From Schizophyllum amplum (taxonomy: Eukaryota > Basidiomycota > Agaricomycetes > Agaricales > Schizophyllaceae), in assembly GCA_007026445.1 (NCBI GenBank), contig VDMD01000006.1:930001-994000 (forward strand): a stretch of DNA of 64,000 nt, written 5' to 3'. Within the stretch, counting starts at the first letter, position 1; every line of letters starts with the position of its first letter. Position numbers and translations under genes: made by a program. Positions 21,525 to 30,967 of this stretch are shown piece after piece. Below the pieces are notes generated by a model. That model was not told the origin of the DNA and did not search any database. It worked only from the letters and a program-made list of their open reading frames with translations.

Positions 21525-22137
21525 CCAGCCAACGTCCTACTTATATTACTGGCTTCGAAGTCGTACAAGTTTACATCGACAACTTTGGGGTACTCCAATT
21601 TGTTTTGGAATCTTCAAAGTGATGTTATGCACTAGCGAATACGCCCTAGATCAAGTGTTGTAGTACGACCGTGACGAGTCAGCGAGGACGCCAATCGTTG
21701 TACAAGCCCTGAAACATCTGAGCGAAAACGCGTTAGCGCGTACTGATAGTCATGAGTGAGTGGTCAACTCACCAAAGTCCGTTCAATGCAGAGGCGACGG
21801 GAAGTAAAGGGGCGGAAGTCGAGGGGGGGAAGGGTCCAGGGAAGGGAAGGGGGAAGGGAAGGGAAGGTAAGGGAAGGTAAGGGGGAAGGGAAGGGAAGGC
21901 GGAAGGGAAGGGGGTATCATCAGGACGATCCCGTATTGGGAATAATATTAAGGCAATGTACGCACGAGTAATACCTGTAATAATAAGTACAAATCAGCAC
22001 TCCCAAGCCTGAGTACTGAGTAGTCACAGCAGACATTCGGCTTGCGTCGTCGGACCGGGGAAGTCACCCAGTCTGAGTCAACTCGCACGTGTCTGCTATG
22101 TCATCAGCTGAAAGCCTGAAACATTCGACGACCCAAA
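21525..22137. other. Intergenic with G-run microsatellite
   Basis: This holds the GGGAAG-type microsatellite (21821-21914) and otherwise unremarkable sequence upstream of copy B. Confidence 0.5.
21821..21914 (+). repeat. GGGAAG/GGTAAGG microsatellite with many G runs
   Basis: A purine-only stretch of repeated GGGAA and GGTAAGG units. The many runs of three or more G could form G-quadruplexes on the plus strand. Interruptions make it imperfect. Confidence 0.75.
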
Positions 22138-23048
22138 ATGGCAGGCTGGTACTTAACGCCATTGTTGACCCTTGCGATTATGGCCCTATTCATCTCGCCG
22201 TATACAGGAACGTGGGCAACTACCGGTTCAGAAATGGAAACTCCAGTGCGTCTATGATACTCATTCGACTGCGGATGCTCATTTGGGTGCAGGTGTGCTT
22301 GCCCCAACTCGCGCTCGTTCGCCCAATGACATGGTGCATGATCACTATACACATGCAACTCGGGTCACTCTTTCTTCGGGGCAAGGGCCCTAATGCTCAA
22401 GAACTGGTCCCACAAGCCGCTCGCGACGCGATGCAAGCCATCATCGACCTCGCCGTTCGTGGGCAGACGCTAGCGCAGGCCCTTCGGGGTCACACGGATG
22501 CTGTCCGGCAGGTCCTGCTACCAACATCGGAAGGTCCCCTCGAATCCTACCAAGACCTCATTGACGTGCGAAATCGTGACGTTCTTCGCTGCCTGGACGA
22601 AATTAAAGCCGACGCTGAATACACGAATGCAACTTTCTTCGCGCTCGAATTCGCATTCACCGCGAAATTTGGGCGCCAACGGAACGAATCCAACCTCTGC
22701 AAATTGCTGCCTGCCATTCGCAAGATGCGCGAGTATGTGGACGCCCTCAAAATCCAAGCCGCCTGCTTGAGGAGCGCTCTCGAGCATATGCCAAAGTGTT
22801 TTTCCCTTTCCAATCTCGCCCAGCTGCGCGGGGCTCCGGAACATGCTCGGCGCGATTTGGACGATTACATCAGACAGGTGTATGCCTGGCACTTAGTCTC
22901 GATGGGTAATCATACGAAAGATTCGGCGGAGGTCATGAGGAACAAACTACAGAGCCCTCCCGGTACGTACTTCACTGAGCTGAAAGTATTCAATGCTCAT
23001 GCCTCCTGCTATGTAGTCGATCGAGACAAGATGCACCCCATGCGGTGA
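22138..23048 (+). CDS. Copy B of unknown family, predicted secreted helical protein
   Basis: Proposed exons 22138..22245 and 22293..23048 (287 aa). Exon 1 reads MAGWYLTPLLTLAIMALFIS, a classical signal peptide, ending TGSEMETP at a GTGCGT donor; the 47-bp intron ends GTGCAG. Exon 2 is helix-rich with few Gly/Pro: GPNAQELVPQAARDAMQAII, YQDLIDVRNRDVLRCLDEI, NATFFALEFAFTAKFG, LLPAIRKMREYVDAL, CLRSALEHMPKCFSLS, DDYIRQVYAWHLVSMGN. No domain recognised. The frame is also open without splicing, but then it begins with an unlikely soluble N-terminus. Copies A and C keep GT and AG at the same places, and in C the intron length has changed to 53 bp. Copy A lies 2.5 kb to the left and copy C directly to the right. 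Confidence 0.55.
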
Positions 23049-23365
23049 TCCATTCATGACGGTCACCGCGCGTGCAGTCTAGGTACTGCAGTCAATTTTG
23101 CCTCATGCAGTTCACTAGGAAGCTCCAGCTACGCCGGTCTTTAATTTTGCCTTGCGGAGGGCCGTGGGCTGGTGACCCTGAGTCTGAGTCTGAGAGCTCA
23201 GCACCCAACGCCCAGCGCCCAGAGAAGTGGTGGTGGATTCGCGTGCGGGCGTGGAGGCTCTGGATATGAGCCTAGAGGGTGGCGCGAGCATTGTTTATCC
23301 TTCTTTGTCTCAGTGTGGCAGTGTAAGTACTCAACTTACAGTGTAGCCAGACGTCTGAGACTACG
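23049..23365. other. Spacer between copies B and C
   Basis: The first part of about 60 bp still aligns with the 3' flank of copy A. The rest has no recognised feature. Confidence 0.4.
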
Positions 23366-24113
23366 CGCAGTAACACCATCCTCTCAGGTATTAAATGCGT
23401 TAACCCCAGGTCAACCCTTGCGACCGTTGCCCTGCTCTCGCCGTGTACACGGAAGTAGGCAATTACAGTACAGAAATGGAAGTTCCAGTACATCCATGGT
23501 ACATATATGACTGCGGATGCTCACCTGGCCCTGGGTGTAGACGTGCTTTCCTATGAACTTGCCACTCAGCACACTTTTTCGCCGTGATATGCACAACGAT
23601 TCAGAACTGGGCCCACAACCCGCCCGTGACGCGATACACACGATATTCCTGGCACCTGCACGCATGGAACGAGACAGGCTCCGCAAATTGCTACCACTAC
23701 AATTGGGATTCAATAAGCCCCGATGATTATTGCATGAATATGATGCGATAATTATGCGTAAACAAAGGATAAAGAAGACGAGTCGATTGAATGACATAAA
23801 GAACGGTAAGGCCTCCGATTGGCCAGGTGCTCAGTATACTACCTGATAGCGCCACGTAGATTATCGAAGGCTCTTGCACAAAGGACTCTCAATAATCATG
23901 CAATAATCATCGGGTTTTATTGTATCCCAATTCTAGTGTACCTGCCTTTCAGGAAATGCGCAAGTATGTCGACATCCTCATTGTCGATTTCGTCGGCTTC
24001 AGGAGCGCTGTACAGAAAGAGTCATGCATATCCATGAGATACAGTATGTGATTGGTTCTGTAAAGCAAAGTTGACTACTGGCTTCGAGCTAGCTTCGACT
24101 CCTTGTTCATGCC
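23366..24113 (+). pseudogene. Copy C, degenerate relic carrying a transposon
   Basis: A decayed member of the same family. The 5' part (CGCCGTGTACACGG..., near 23438) aligns with copies A and B but has a 1-nt frame change before the intron. Exon 2 keeps ELGPQPARDAIHTIF, the counterpart of ELVPQAARDAMQAII, but lacks about 50 nt before it and roughly 250 nt after it. It then reads LRKLLP, is interrupted by the 244-bp element at 23695-23938, resumes as MRKYVDILIVDFVGFRSA, and jumps by another deletion straight into the 3' flank (24011-24113), which matches 20461-20560 next to copy A. Clearly non-functional. Confidence 0.75.
23695..23938. mobile_element. CACTA-type miniature inverted-repeat element (244 bp)
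   Basis: The ends are inverted repeats of about 43 bp with four mismatches (23695-23737 and 23896-23938). Both begin CACTA and contain CCCGATGATTATTGCATGA. It is flanked by the 3-bp direct repeat TAC (23692-23694 and 23939-23941), as expected for CACTA (EnSpm) elements. Removing the element and one TAC restores alignment with copies A and B (TTGCTACCTGCC against TTGCTGCCTGCC). It has no transposase frame, so it must have been moved in trans. Confidence 0.9.
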
Positions 24114-24823
24114 AATTCCATCTCAAGTGTGCTCTTCATGCGTGACGTTGGACTTGTCGAGGGCGCACTAGGTCATTCTCGCGGCGGGTTCAGACTCATG
24201 CTCGACCACCGCACGCCGCCGCCCTGATGGCCATAAAATGGTCTGAAGAGCGACCGCAGGTTACGATGTTGATCAGACTTATCAGCCTGTGAATCGCCTT
24301 TGTCGGCGCTGTCTCGGCAGTCGGGTGTGCACGTTCGCTGGTTTGCACGGTAATCACAATTGGTGGAAGAGGATGAAAGTCGAATTCGGACGTGGGAGCG
24401 ATCCAAGGAACGATGGGCCTCTTTCGAAGTGTTGTCGTGACGGCCGTTTGTATAACTTTCAAAAAGGTTCTGCAAATCAATGCCACATTGAATCGGCCCT
24501 ACCACAAGATGGATGCCTCCGGTCTAAGCAGGCGCCTGTCCGCCTGCGTACGCGGTACCATTTTAGGGTGAGGCATCTGGCCCGAATGACTCTGAGTCCG
24601 TTGCTACTAACTTACCCTTGAAGTGACCTTCAAAAGTGCAGATCACTGTCGTGTATCTGGGCCTCATTATAGCTGCGTAGTATATCAAAAACTGAGTGGT
24701 GCTAGATAAATCCATAATGTAAGTTACAATCAACATGAAGTAAGTACACGAACTATCGTAAGGTCATCAACAACCACATCATCACAAGCCAGGAAAAGAG
24801 ATCCACATCCGGGAAAGAAAGCC
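24114..24823. other. Intergenic, end of repeat region
   Basis: No supported gene. A 16-bp match (CGCTGTCTCGGCAGTC, about 24309) to sequence just upstream of copy A (about 19440) hints that the duplicated unit or a scattered repeat extends here. The last 150 bp should be the MGM1 3' UTR. Confidence 0.4.
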
Positions 24824-27800
24824 CTAAAAGATGTTGCTGAAGAGACCGCGATTGCGCCTCGACGCAGCGGGCTTCGGGTCCGCGCGAAGGGTGGAGAGGC
24901 TGTTCAGCTGCTTCATGACCTGTACACGATGTTGATAAGCGACGGCCGATCTCTCGAGGTTACAATACTTACCTCTTCGAGCTTATCCTTGCGCTCCTGC
25001 AGGTCGAGATGTCGTCGCACAGCCGGGTTCTCGCGCGCAAACTCGAGAATCTCCCGGCGGTCAAGATCATACAACAAGCGCGAGTCAATCTCCCGCGGGA
25101 ACTAAAGCAGCGGCCGTCAGCCTGGTGAACGGACAAGACCGTGAGGACGACTCACCTGGTAGAAGAAGTGATCAAGCAGCTCTATGTTGATGAACATGGC
25201 AGAAGTATATGCGAGCTTGTCGGCGACGACATCGAGGAAGGCTTCAGGGCAGAACACGTCGTTCTCCGGCCCTGCGCGGCACCGCTTGGACTTGAGCGCA
25301 GCCAGCCGAAGCTTGAGAACCGATAGCCTATCGGAGTACAGAAGAGCATGGCGAGCTACATCGTCTCATCAGCGCATTTGAGAGAGCAAACGCAGCAAAA
25401 CGCTCACCATCATGTATCTGCGCAGGCGGATACTTGTACGACTCCGGCGTCATCTCGTCCTCCGCCGGCAACCCCTCCAACCGCTTCATCTTTCGCTCCT
25501 TCTCCTTCTCCTCCAGCGTCTTCACATACTGAATCAGCCCGCCCAGCCTCCTCGACCCACCCACCTTCTTCCGAATGTCCTTCAGCTTCGTCTCGCACAT
25601 CGCCAGCTCGTTCTCGAACAGCTTCACCGCCTGCTCCCGCCCGAGCGCCCACTCGCGCTCGTCCACCTCCACGTCGTACTTGTACGGCTTGATGCAGTTC
25701 TCGACCTGGTCCGAGGTGACGCCGATGCGGTCGCGCAGGATCGCGTGCGAGAACTCGATCAGGCGCTCCGCCGTGCGCGGATGGTAGTTGAAGGGCTCGC
25801 TCGCCGCGATGGAGTCGATCAGCGTACGCAGGCCGTCCGCAACGAGCAGCGTCGCATCGCGTCCTACACCAGACTTCGTCAGCAGCGAGCTGGCCGCGCC
25901 GAGCTTATGGCGCCAGTACGGGTCGACGTCGTCGGCGGTCTTGCGAGGGTCCTGGCCAAGCTGGTTGAGCTCAGGCGTGCGCCGGTCGAGCCAGTAGAGC
26001 TGCTCGAGCACATCCATGACCTTGTCGTCCAGCATGGCCTTCAGCTTCGCGCGAATGATCGGCCGACGGAACTGCTGTGTATGTTCCGCAAAGCGCGCCT
26101 TCAGCTTATCCATGGTCTCCGCGACATAGGACTCCGCGGTCACGCGCCGGTCGTTGTACTGCACCTTGAATTGGTATGTCGCCTCCTCTAGCTCGAGCTG
26201 GACAGCATTGGTGATTCCGTGCAACGACGACGCCATAGAGGATTCTAAGACCTCCATCAACCGGCGACGCAGCGTGTCCGTGCCGACCATGAGGTTACCG
26301 GTACGGAAGACCTCGCGGTGGCGCGCAAAGTACTCCTCCTCATTACGACGTACGATCTCCTGCGTGTTGTCGTGATGGGATGTCTTCTTGGCTGCCTTCG
26401 CAACGACACCGACGTAGCCTAGGTGGAGCGGATAGCGGTTGCCAGCGAGTATACTGGCCCCCTGGTCGGATGGTACCAGATCCATCTTGGTAATAACACC
26501 AATTGTGCGCAAGCCCAAGGGATCCACCGCACGGCTGGCGCGCAGCGCAGGTGAGTTGGCGAGATCGACGTCGGCCGCGCAGACCGCAAGGATGATGTTC
26601 GGTTCGCGGATGTACTTCTCGCACAGGCTCGCGATCTTGTCCTTGAGCGTCTCCGGCTGGTCCATAGACGATATTTGTATGTACCCAGGAAGGTCAATGA
26701 GAGTGAGGTCGGGGACGTTGGGGGAGTATATGCGTAGGTCGATGGGTTCGTCAGAGACGCATTCGGAGGACGGGACAGCGAGATTGAGGTCGGTTAGGGT
26801 GCGCTGAATCTGGGAGAAGTCGGTGATCTTGCCAAGGCCAAGAGCGGGGAATTCGCCATATTCGGCAGCATGCTTGTCGTTAGCAGGGGTATGGATGAGG
26901 GTAAGCTCCAATGGACGGCGCGTAACCATGTTGTTCCCCCTGCGGGAATTTATCAGTACACAACGCGACTACTAAACAATGACACGCACTTGGGAAGGAA
27001 CTCGTGTCCGACGATGGTCTCCAGAACCGAGCTCTTGCCGGAGCTTTGACTCCCGACGACGACGATGCTTGGCAACTTGAGCGCATCGCTCTGGTCGATG
27101 CTAAGCAGCATGCTCCGTATCTCGATGAGCTTGCGAGTGAGATGCATGAGGCCGTTCTGGCGCGCGTCTTCCTCGCTGACGCCCTGTTTCGGCTCAGACG
27201 GCGAAGACATAGTAGCAGCGACCAGTGCAGCGATAGCAGCTTCGTCCGTCGGTGGCTTGCTGCCGCCTCCCTGCCCGTCGCCGCCTTGTCCATCTTCTTT
27301 TCGCTCCCGGCGTTTCTCTCGTCGCTCCTTCATGCCGGAGAACATATCCTTGAGGAACTGCGGCGCTTCGACATTGGACACACGCTCTGAGACGCCCTTC
27401 AAGCCCTCCGACAAGCTCTCGGAGACATCTTTGAGGCCACTGGATGCGGTGCCGAATGCTCCGCTCGCGGTGTCCTGCACAGCGTTCATCCATTCCGAGG
27501 TCGTCTTCTTGAATTCTGTCAGGATGTCAGCAAACAGAGCGTATCCCACCGCACACGATACTCACCATCGACCTTGTAGTTCGCATATGCGAAGCCCCCC
27601 GCGCCCACCGTACCTGCCGCAATCGGTACCCGGAATGCGCGCGCCATAAACCGCGGGATCGACGAATACGAGATCGCACGGACATGCATCTGGCGGAACA
27701 CCCCCGGCGCAGGCATCGCGTATCGTCGCCTCAGAGACCCTGCGGACATATGCAGCGTCGTCGTCGGCCGCGCCGTAGGATGCAGCCGGTGCAGAGGCCT

Positions 27801-27908
27801 AGTCTGTTGCAGCCCCTGCCTCCGCGCTGCCGCCGTTGCAGCTGCGAGCCCGTATGTCGCGGTCTTTTTGCAGAGCAAAGCCATGCGTTGGCGCATGTTA
27901 GCGTACAT
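24824..27908 (-). CDS. MGM1: Mitochondrial dynamin-like GTPase Mgm1/OPA1
   Basis: Six exons (27908..27566, 27515..26990, 26939..25408, 25355..25156, 25101..24973, 24919..24824) give 941 aa with every junction in frame. The N-terminus is a presequence (many Arg, Ala, Ser), then a hydrophobic stretch [20 protein letters not shown] that fits the membrane anchor and rhomboid-cleavage region. The GTPase domain has P-loop [12 protein letters not shown], switch 1 region [14 protein letters not shown] at [10 protein letters not shown], and TKMD at [10 protein letters not shown]. The C-terminal GED-like part contains [18 protein letters not shown]. Mgm1 fuses the inner membrane and shapes cristae. Loss of mtDNA follows its loss in yeast. 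Confidence 0.95.
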
Positions 27909-28366
27909 GGCGGCTCAGTGCTCGGCGTCTTGATGAGGAGGAGAGAGCGCGGGACGAGCGTCCGATGTTGTTGTGCGCGACGCCGAAATCCGCTCGTCGT
28001 CGTTGTTGTCAGAGTCCTGGACGAGGTCGCGACTGGGCGGCGCGGCCGAACGGCGGAGATGCGCGTCATGCCGGCGGGTGTCGATCACGTGGCGTTAGCC
28101 GTATGCGCCCACACGTTCGACTCTGGTACGACTGTTCACAGTTGTCGAGCCATTTGCGTCATTCTGTTATATAGATGTCTTCACTGGACGTGCTTTCTCG
28201 TGTAGTACAATGCGCTTGACGCACCAAAATATCGTGCAACCGGGACCAACTCCTCGAAAATCGAGATTCTAATCCGGTCGTCGGCCCGGGCTCATTCGAC
28301 ATAGAGATAATAGATTGCATCGATTCTATCGCGGAATCAACTTCACCTATCCCTACGACCGCTACC
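27909..28366. promoter_or_regulatory. Divergent promoter region, MGM1 / aldolase
   Basis: 458 bp between two divergent ATGs; no other gene is seen. I see no clear TATA box for either side. Confidence 0.45.
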
Positions 28367-29386
28367 ATGGCTGCACCTCCTATGGGATACTATGTCCCCG
28401 CCGTCCTCTTCTACGACGACAAAGACGAGTTCGACGTGCCCGCTATTCAGGCGCACGTCTTGCGCCTGGCCAAGGTGCGTGCTATAGCGCCTTCGAGTCG
28501 CTGCCCCGCATCCCTCGTACCCTCCCTCTCCTTCCTAGACAGTAGTTCATGACCGTGCACTCAGGGCGGCGTCACCGGCATCCTAGTACAGGGCAGCAAC
28601 GGCGAGGCGCAGTACCTCTCGCGCGAGGAGCGCAAGACCGCGATTGCACTCACGCGCAAGACCCTCGACGACAACGGTTTCCAGAACACCCTCGTTATCG
28701 CCGGCACCGGCGCACAATCTACCCGCGAGACCATCCAATTCTGCATCGACGCGAAAGAGTCCGGCGCTAGCCACGCCCTCGTCCTGACCTCCTCCACTTG
28801 GCCCGCCCAAATGACCCCCGACAACATCATCCGCTTCCACACCGCCGTCGCCGACGCCTCCCCCATCCCCGTCATGATCTACAACTTCCCCACCGTCACC
28901 TCCGGCCTCGACCTCGACTCGGACGTGATCGGCGCCCTCGCAAAGCATCCCAACATCGTCGGCACCAAGCTCTCCTGTGGCAGCATCGGCAAGCTCCACC
29001 GCCTCGCCTCCTCCTACCCCGCCGCCTCCTTCGCCACCTTCGCCGGCAAATCCGAGTTCTTCGTGCAGGGGCTCGTCTCCGGCGGCGCGGGCGGCATCAC
29101 CGCGCTGGTGAACGTGCTGCCCAAGGTGCACGGCCGCGCGTTCGCGCTGTGGAAGGAGGGCAAGCTCGCGGAGGCGATGGAGCTGCAGGCGAAGATGGGC
29201 CATGCGGACTGGGCGGTGCAGAAGCTCGGGGGGATCGGTGGGGTGAAGGCGGTGATCACGCAGGCGTTTGGGTACGGGGTGCCGAATGTGCGAAGTCCGT
29301 TGAAGTCTGTGAGCCCGGCGAGCTTGCAAGAGAACAAGTATTTCAAGACTTTGGAAGAGATGATCGAGCTGGAGAAGTCATTGTGA
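28367..29386 (+). CDS. DapA/NAL-family class I aldolase
   Basis: Exons 28367..28474 and 28565..29386 give 309 aa, a normal length for the DHDPS/N-acetylneuraminate lyase barrel. Seen are GGVTGILVQGSNGEAQYLS (substrate loop with GSNGE), PVMIYNFP with the catalytic Tyr, and NIVGTKLSCG with the Schiff-base Lys. Fungal relatives include L-threo-3-deoxy-hexulosonate aldolase of galacturonate breakdown and 4-hydroxy-2-oxoglutarate aldolases. Fungi make lysine by the aminoadipate route, so true dihydrodipicolinate synthase is unlikely. The exact substrate cannot be told from sequence alone. Its stop lies 28 bp before the stop of the Rad51 paralogue on the other strand. Confidence 0.88.
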
Positions 29387-29413
29387 AAGCGCAGAGGGAC
29401 GAAGCGGGGCTAG

Positions 29414-30732
29414 CTAGACCGCAGGCTCGTGGATAATTGAATGAGTATCAGGAGCCGGCCTGACCGCGTAGTCCTGGATAGAAAATGTACACCACGTATT
29501 AGGCACCTGGGTCCACGAACGTTAGGTTCTTGGGCCGACAAAGATTGCATGAACCACTTACCGACATGCGCGAGCGAAGGATTTCGCAAACAAATCGATC
29601 TGGCTTGTCCTTGACCAATTCGAGCGCGTTGTCCTCGTCGATATCGTGCATCGCGTAGTCCTCTCTGTCCATGATCACGTCCTCAGCACGAGCAAGCCAC
29701 AACGTCGCGTCGGTCATGAATTGAAAAGAAGGCCCTAGCGCAGGACGTCGAGAAGTCGCCGAGAAGGCGGATAAGGTCTCCGCTTTGGAGCCGTCTCTGT
29801 TTTTGAGAGAGGAGGAGTTGTTCAAAACCTTCGCGTGGTCGGTCACTCCCGTCGCTCACGCAACTTCAGGGCTCACCAGCACAGTAAGATGGAGATCCTC
29901 AGCGCACTGGCGCAGCTGCCGCATCAGGTCCGTCATGACTGCGTGCCCCTGGGCAGAGAACTTGCTGAAGAGCGGGTTGAAGAGAGCCCAGATCGAGTCA
30001 ACGACGATGAAGCGGGTTTGCCGGAATGTCTGCAGTGATATCAGCCACAGCGTCAGTTGAAGACATGCTGCAAACCATCCGTATAGCAGCCAAGACGTCA
30101 AACATGGTATTGACGTCGAACGCGAGGGCGACCTCGAATCGCTCAAGGGCGGTCGTCAGAGGATCCTATTCGGCTTTAGTTCTCAGGCCGACCGCACGTC
30201 GCCGGGCTCACGTTCGTCGTGGCTTCGAGAACGCGCAGGGCTTTCTCAGCCGTGAAATCGCCGGTCGTATCGACCCACCAGGCGTGACAGGTGTCGTCCT
30301 GCGTCAGTTGACGCAGCACCGTATTGAGCGCGAGACACTGAGCACTTCTCAGCCATGATGAATTATTTTACAGTCTCCGCTTACTGTCTTCCCAGAACCT
30401 TTACCGCCTGAGATCTCGTAGACGCGCCCTGGAGCGAAGCCGGCGCTTCCCAGTAGAGAGTCGAGTTCGGATACTCCCGTACTCGCGCCTTTCGGTATAG
30501 ACGCGTGTGTAGAGAGGAGATTATCGAGAGATACGCCGATGGAAGATGCGGACGCTGAGATCGTCTCTATAGCTTGCTGCAGTGCCGTTAAAGAGACTGT
30601 GCCGTGCGGAAGTCGTGTCACTAGCTCGTGTGGGGAAGGCCCGAAGACGAGATCCGCATCAGTGTAGATTCCAATGTCCGCGAGGGCTTCAGTGATGTTC
30701 ACAGGGACGCTGGACAGGGCAGCCAGACGCAT
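29414..30732 (-). CDS. Rad51 paralogue (RAD51D-like recombination ATPase)
   Basis: Exons 30732..30385, 30337..30212, 30165..30076, 30029..29877, 29828..29562 and 29506..29414 give 358 aa, all in frame. The N-terminal part (LADIGIYTDADLVF) resembles the small helical domain of RAD51D. Then come GVSELDSLLGSAGFAPGRVYE and Walker A GGKGSGKT, split from the next exon by an intron. Walker B is RFIVVDSIWALF, and the C-terminal block reads GPSFQFMTDATLWLARAEDV. Such proteins help load Rad51 in homologous repair. The assignment to RAD51D rather than another paralogue is by length and N-terminus only. The last exon (VPNTWCTFSIQDYAVRP...) is less sure than the rest. Confidence 0.85.
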
Positions 30733-30967
30733 TTCGACGATGGTGGTGGTGGCGGGAAGAAAGTCAACATTGAAGAGACGCGTCGCGCACGTGCATCTGC
30801 GCGGCGCCGGTGGCGGAACCTTTTTGCGGAGGCCCGAATTTGAAAGTTCCATCATCGGATCCGTGCGTCGCGGTTGCAGCGTGGTCTCTCTTACTTATCT
30901 TTATCTGATAAAACTTGCAGGCGCCTCCCCACCAGAGCGGCTCTTGTCCGGCTCTGCTCCCCCCACC

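Noticed and set aside
22089..22292. Unspliced N-terminus of copy B as the real protein start
   Set aside because: The frame begins at a non-ATG codon and its peptide is unlike a protein start, while splicing gives a signal peptide supported by copies A and C. Kept only as an alternative.
25412..26191. 259-codon plus-strand frame opposite MGM1
   Set aside because: Leu/Arg-rich antisense shadow of the GTPase exon without any domain.
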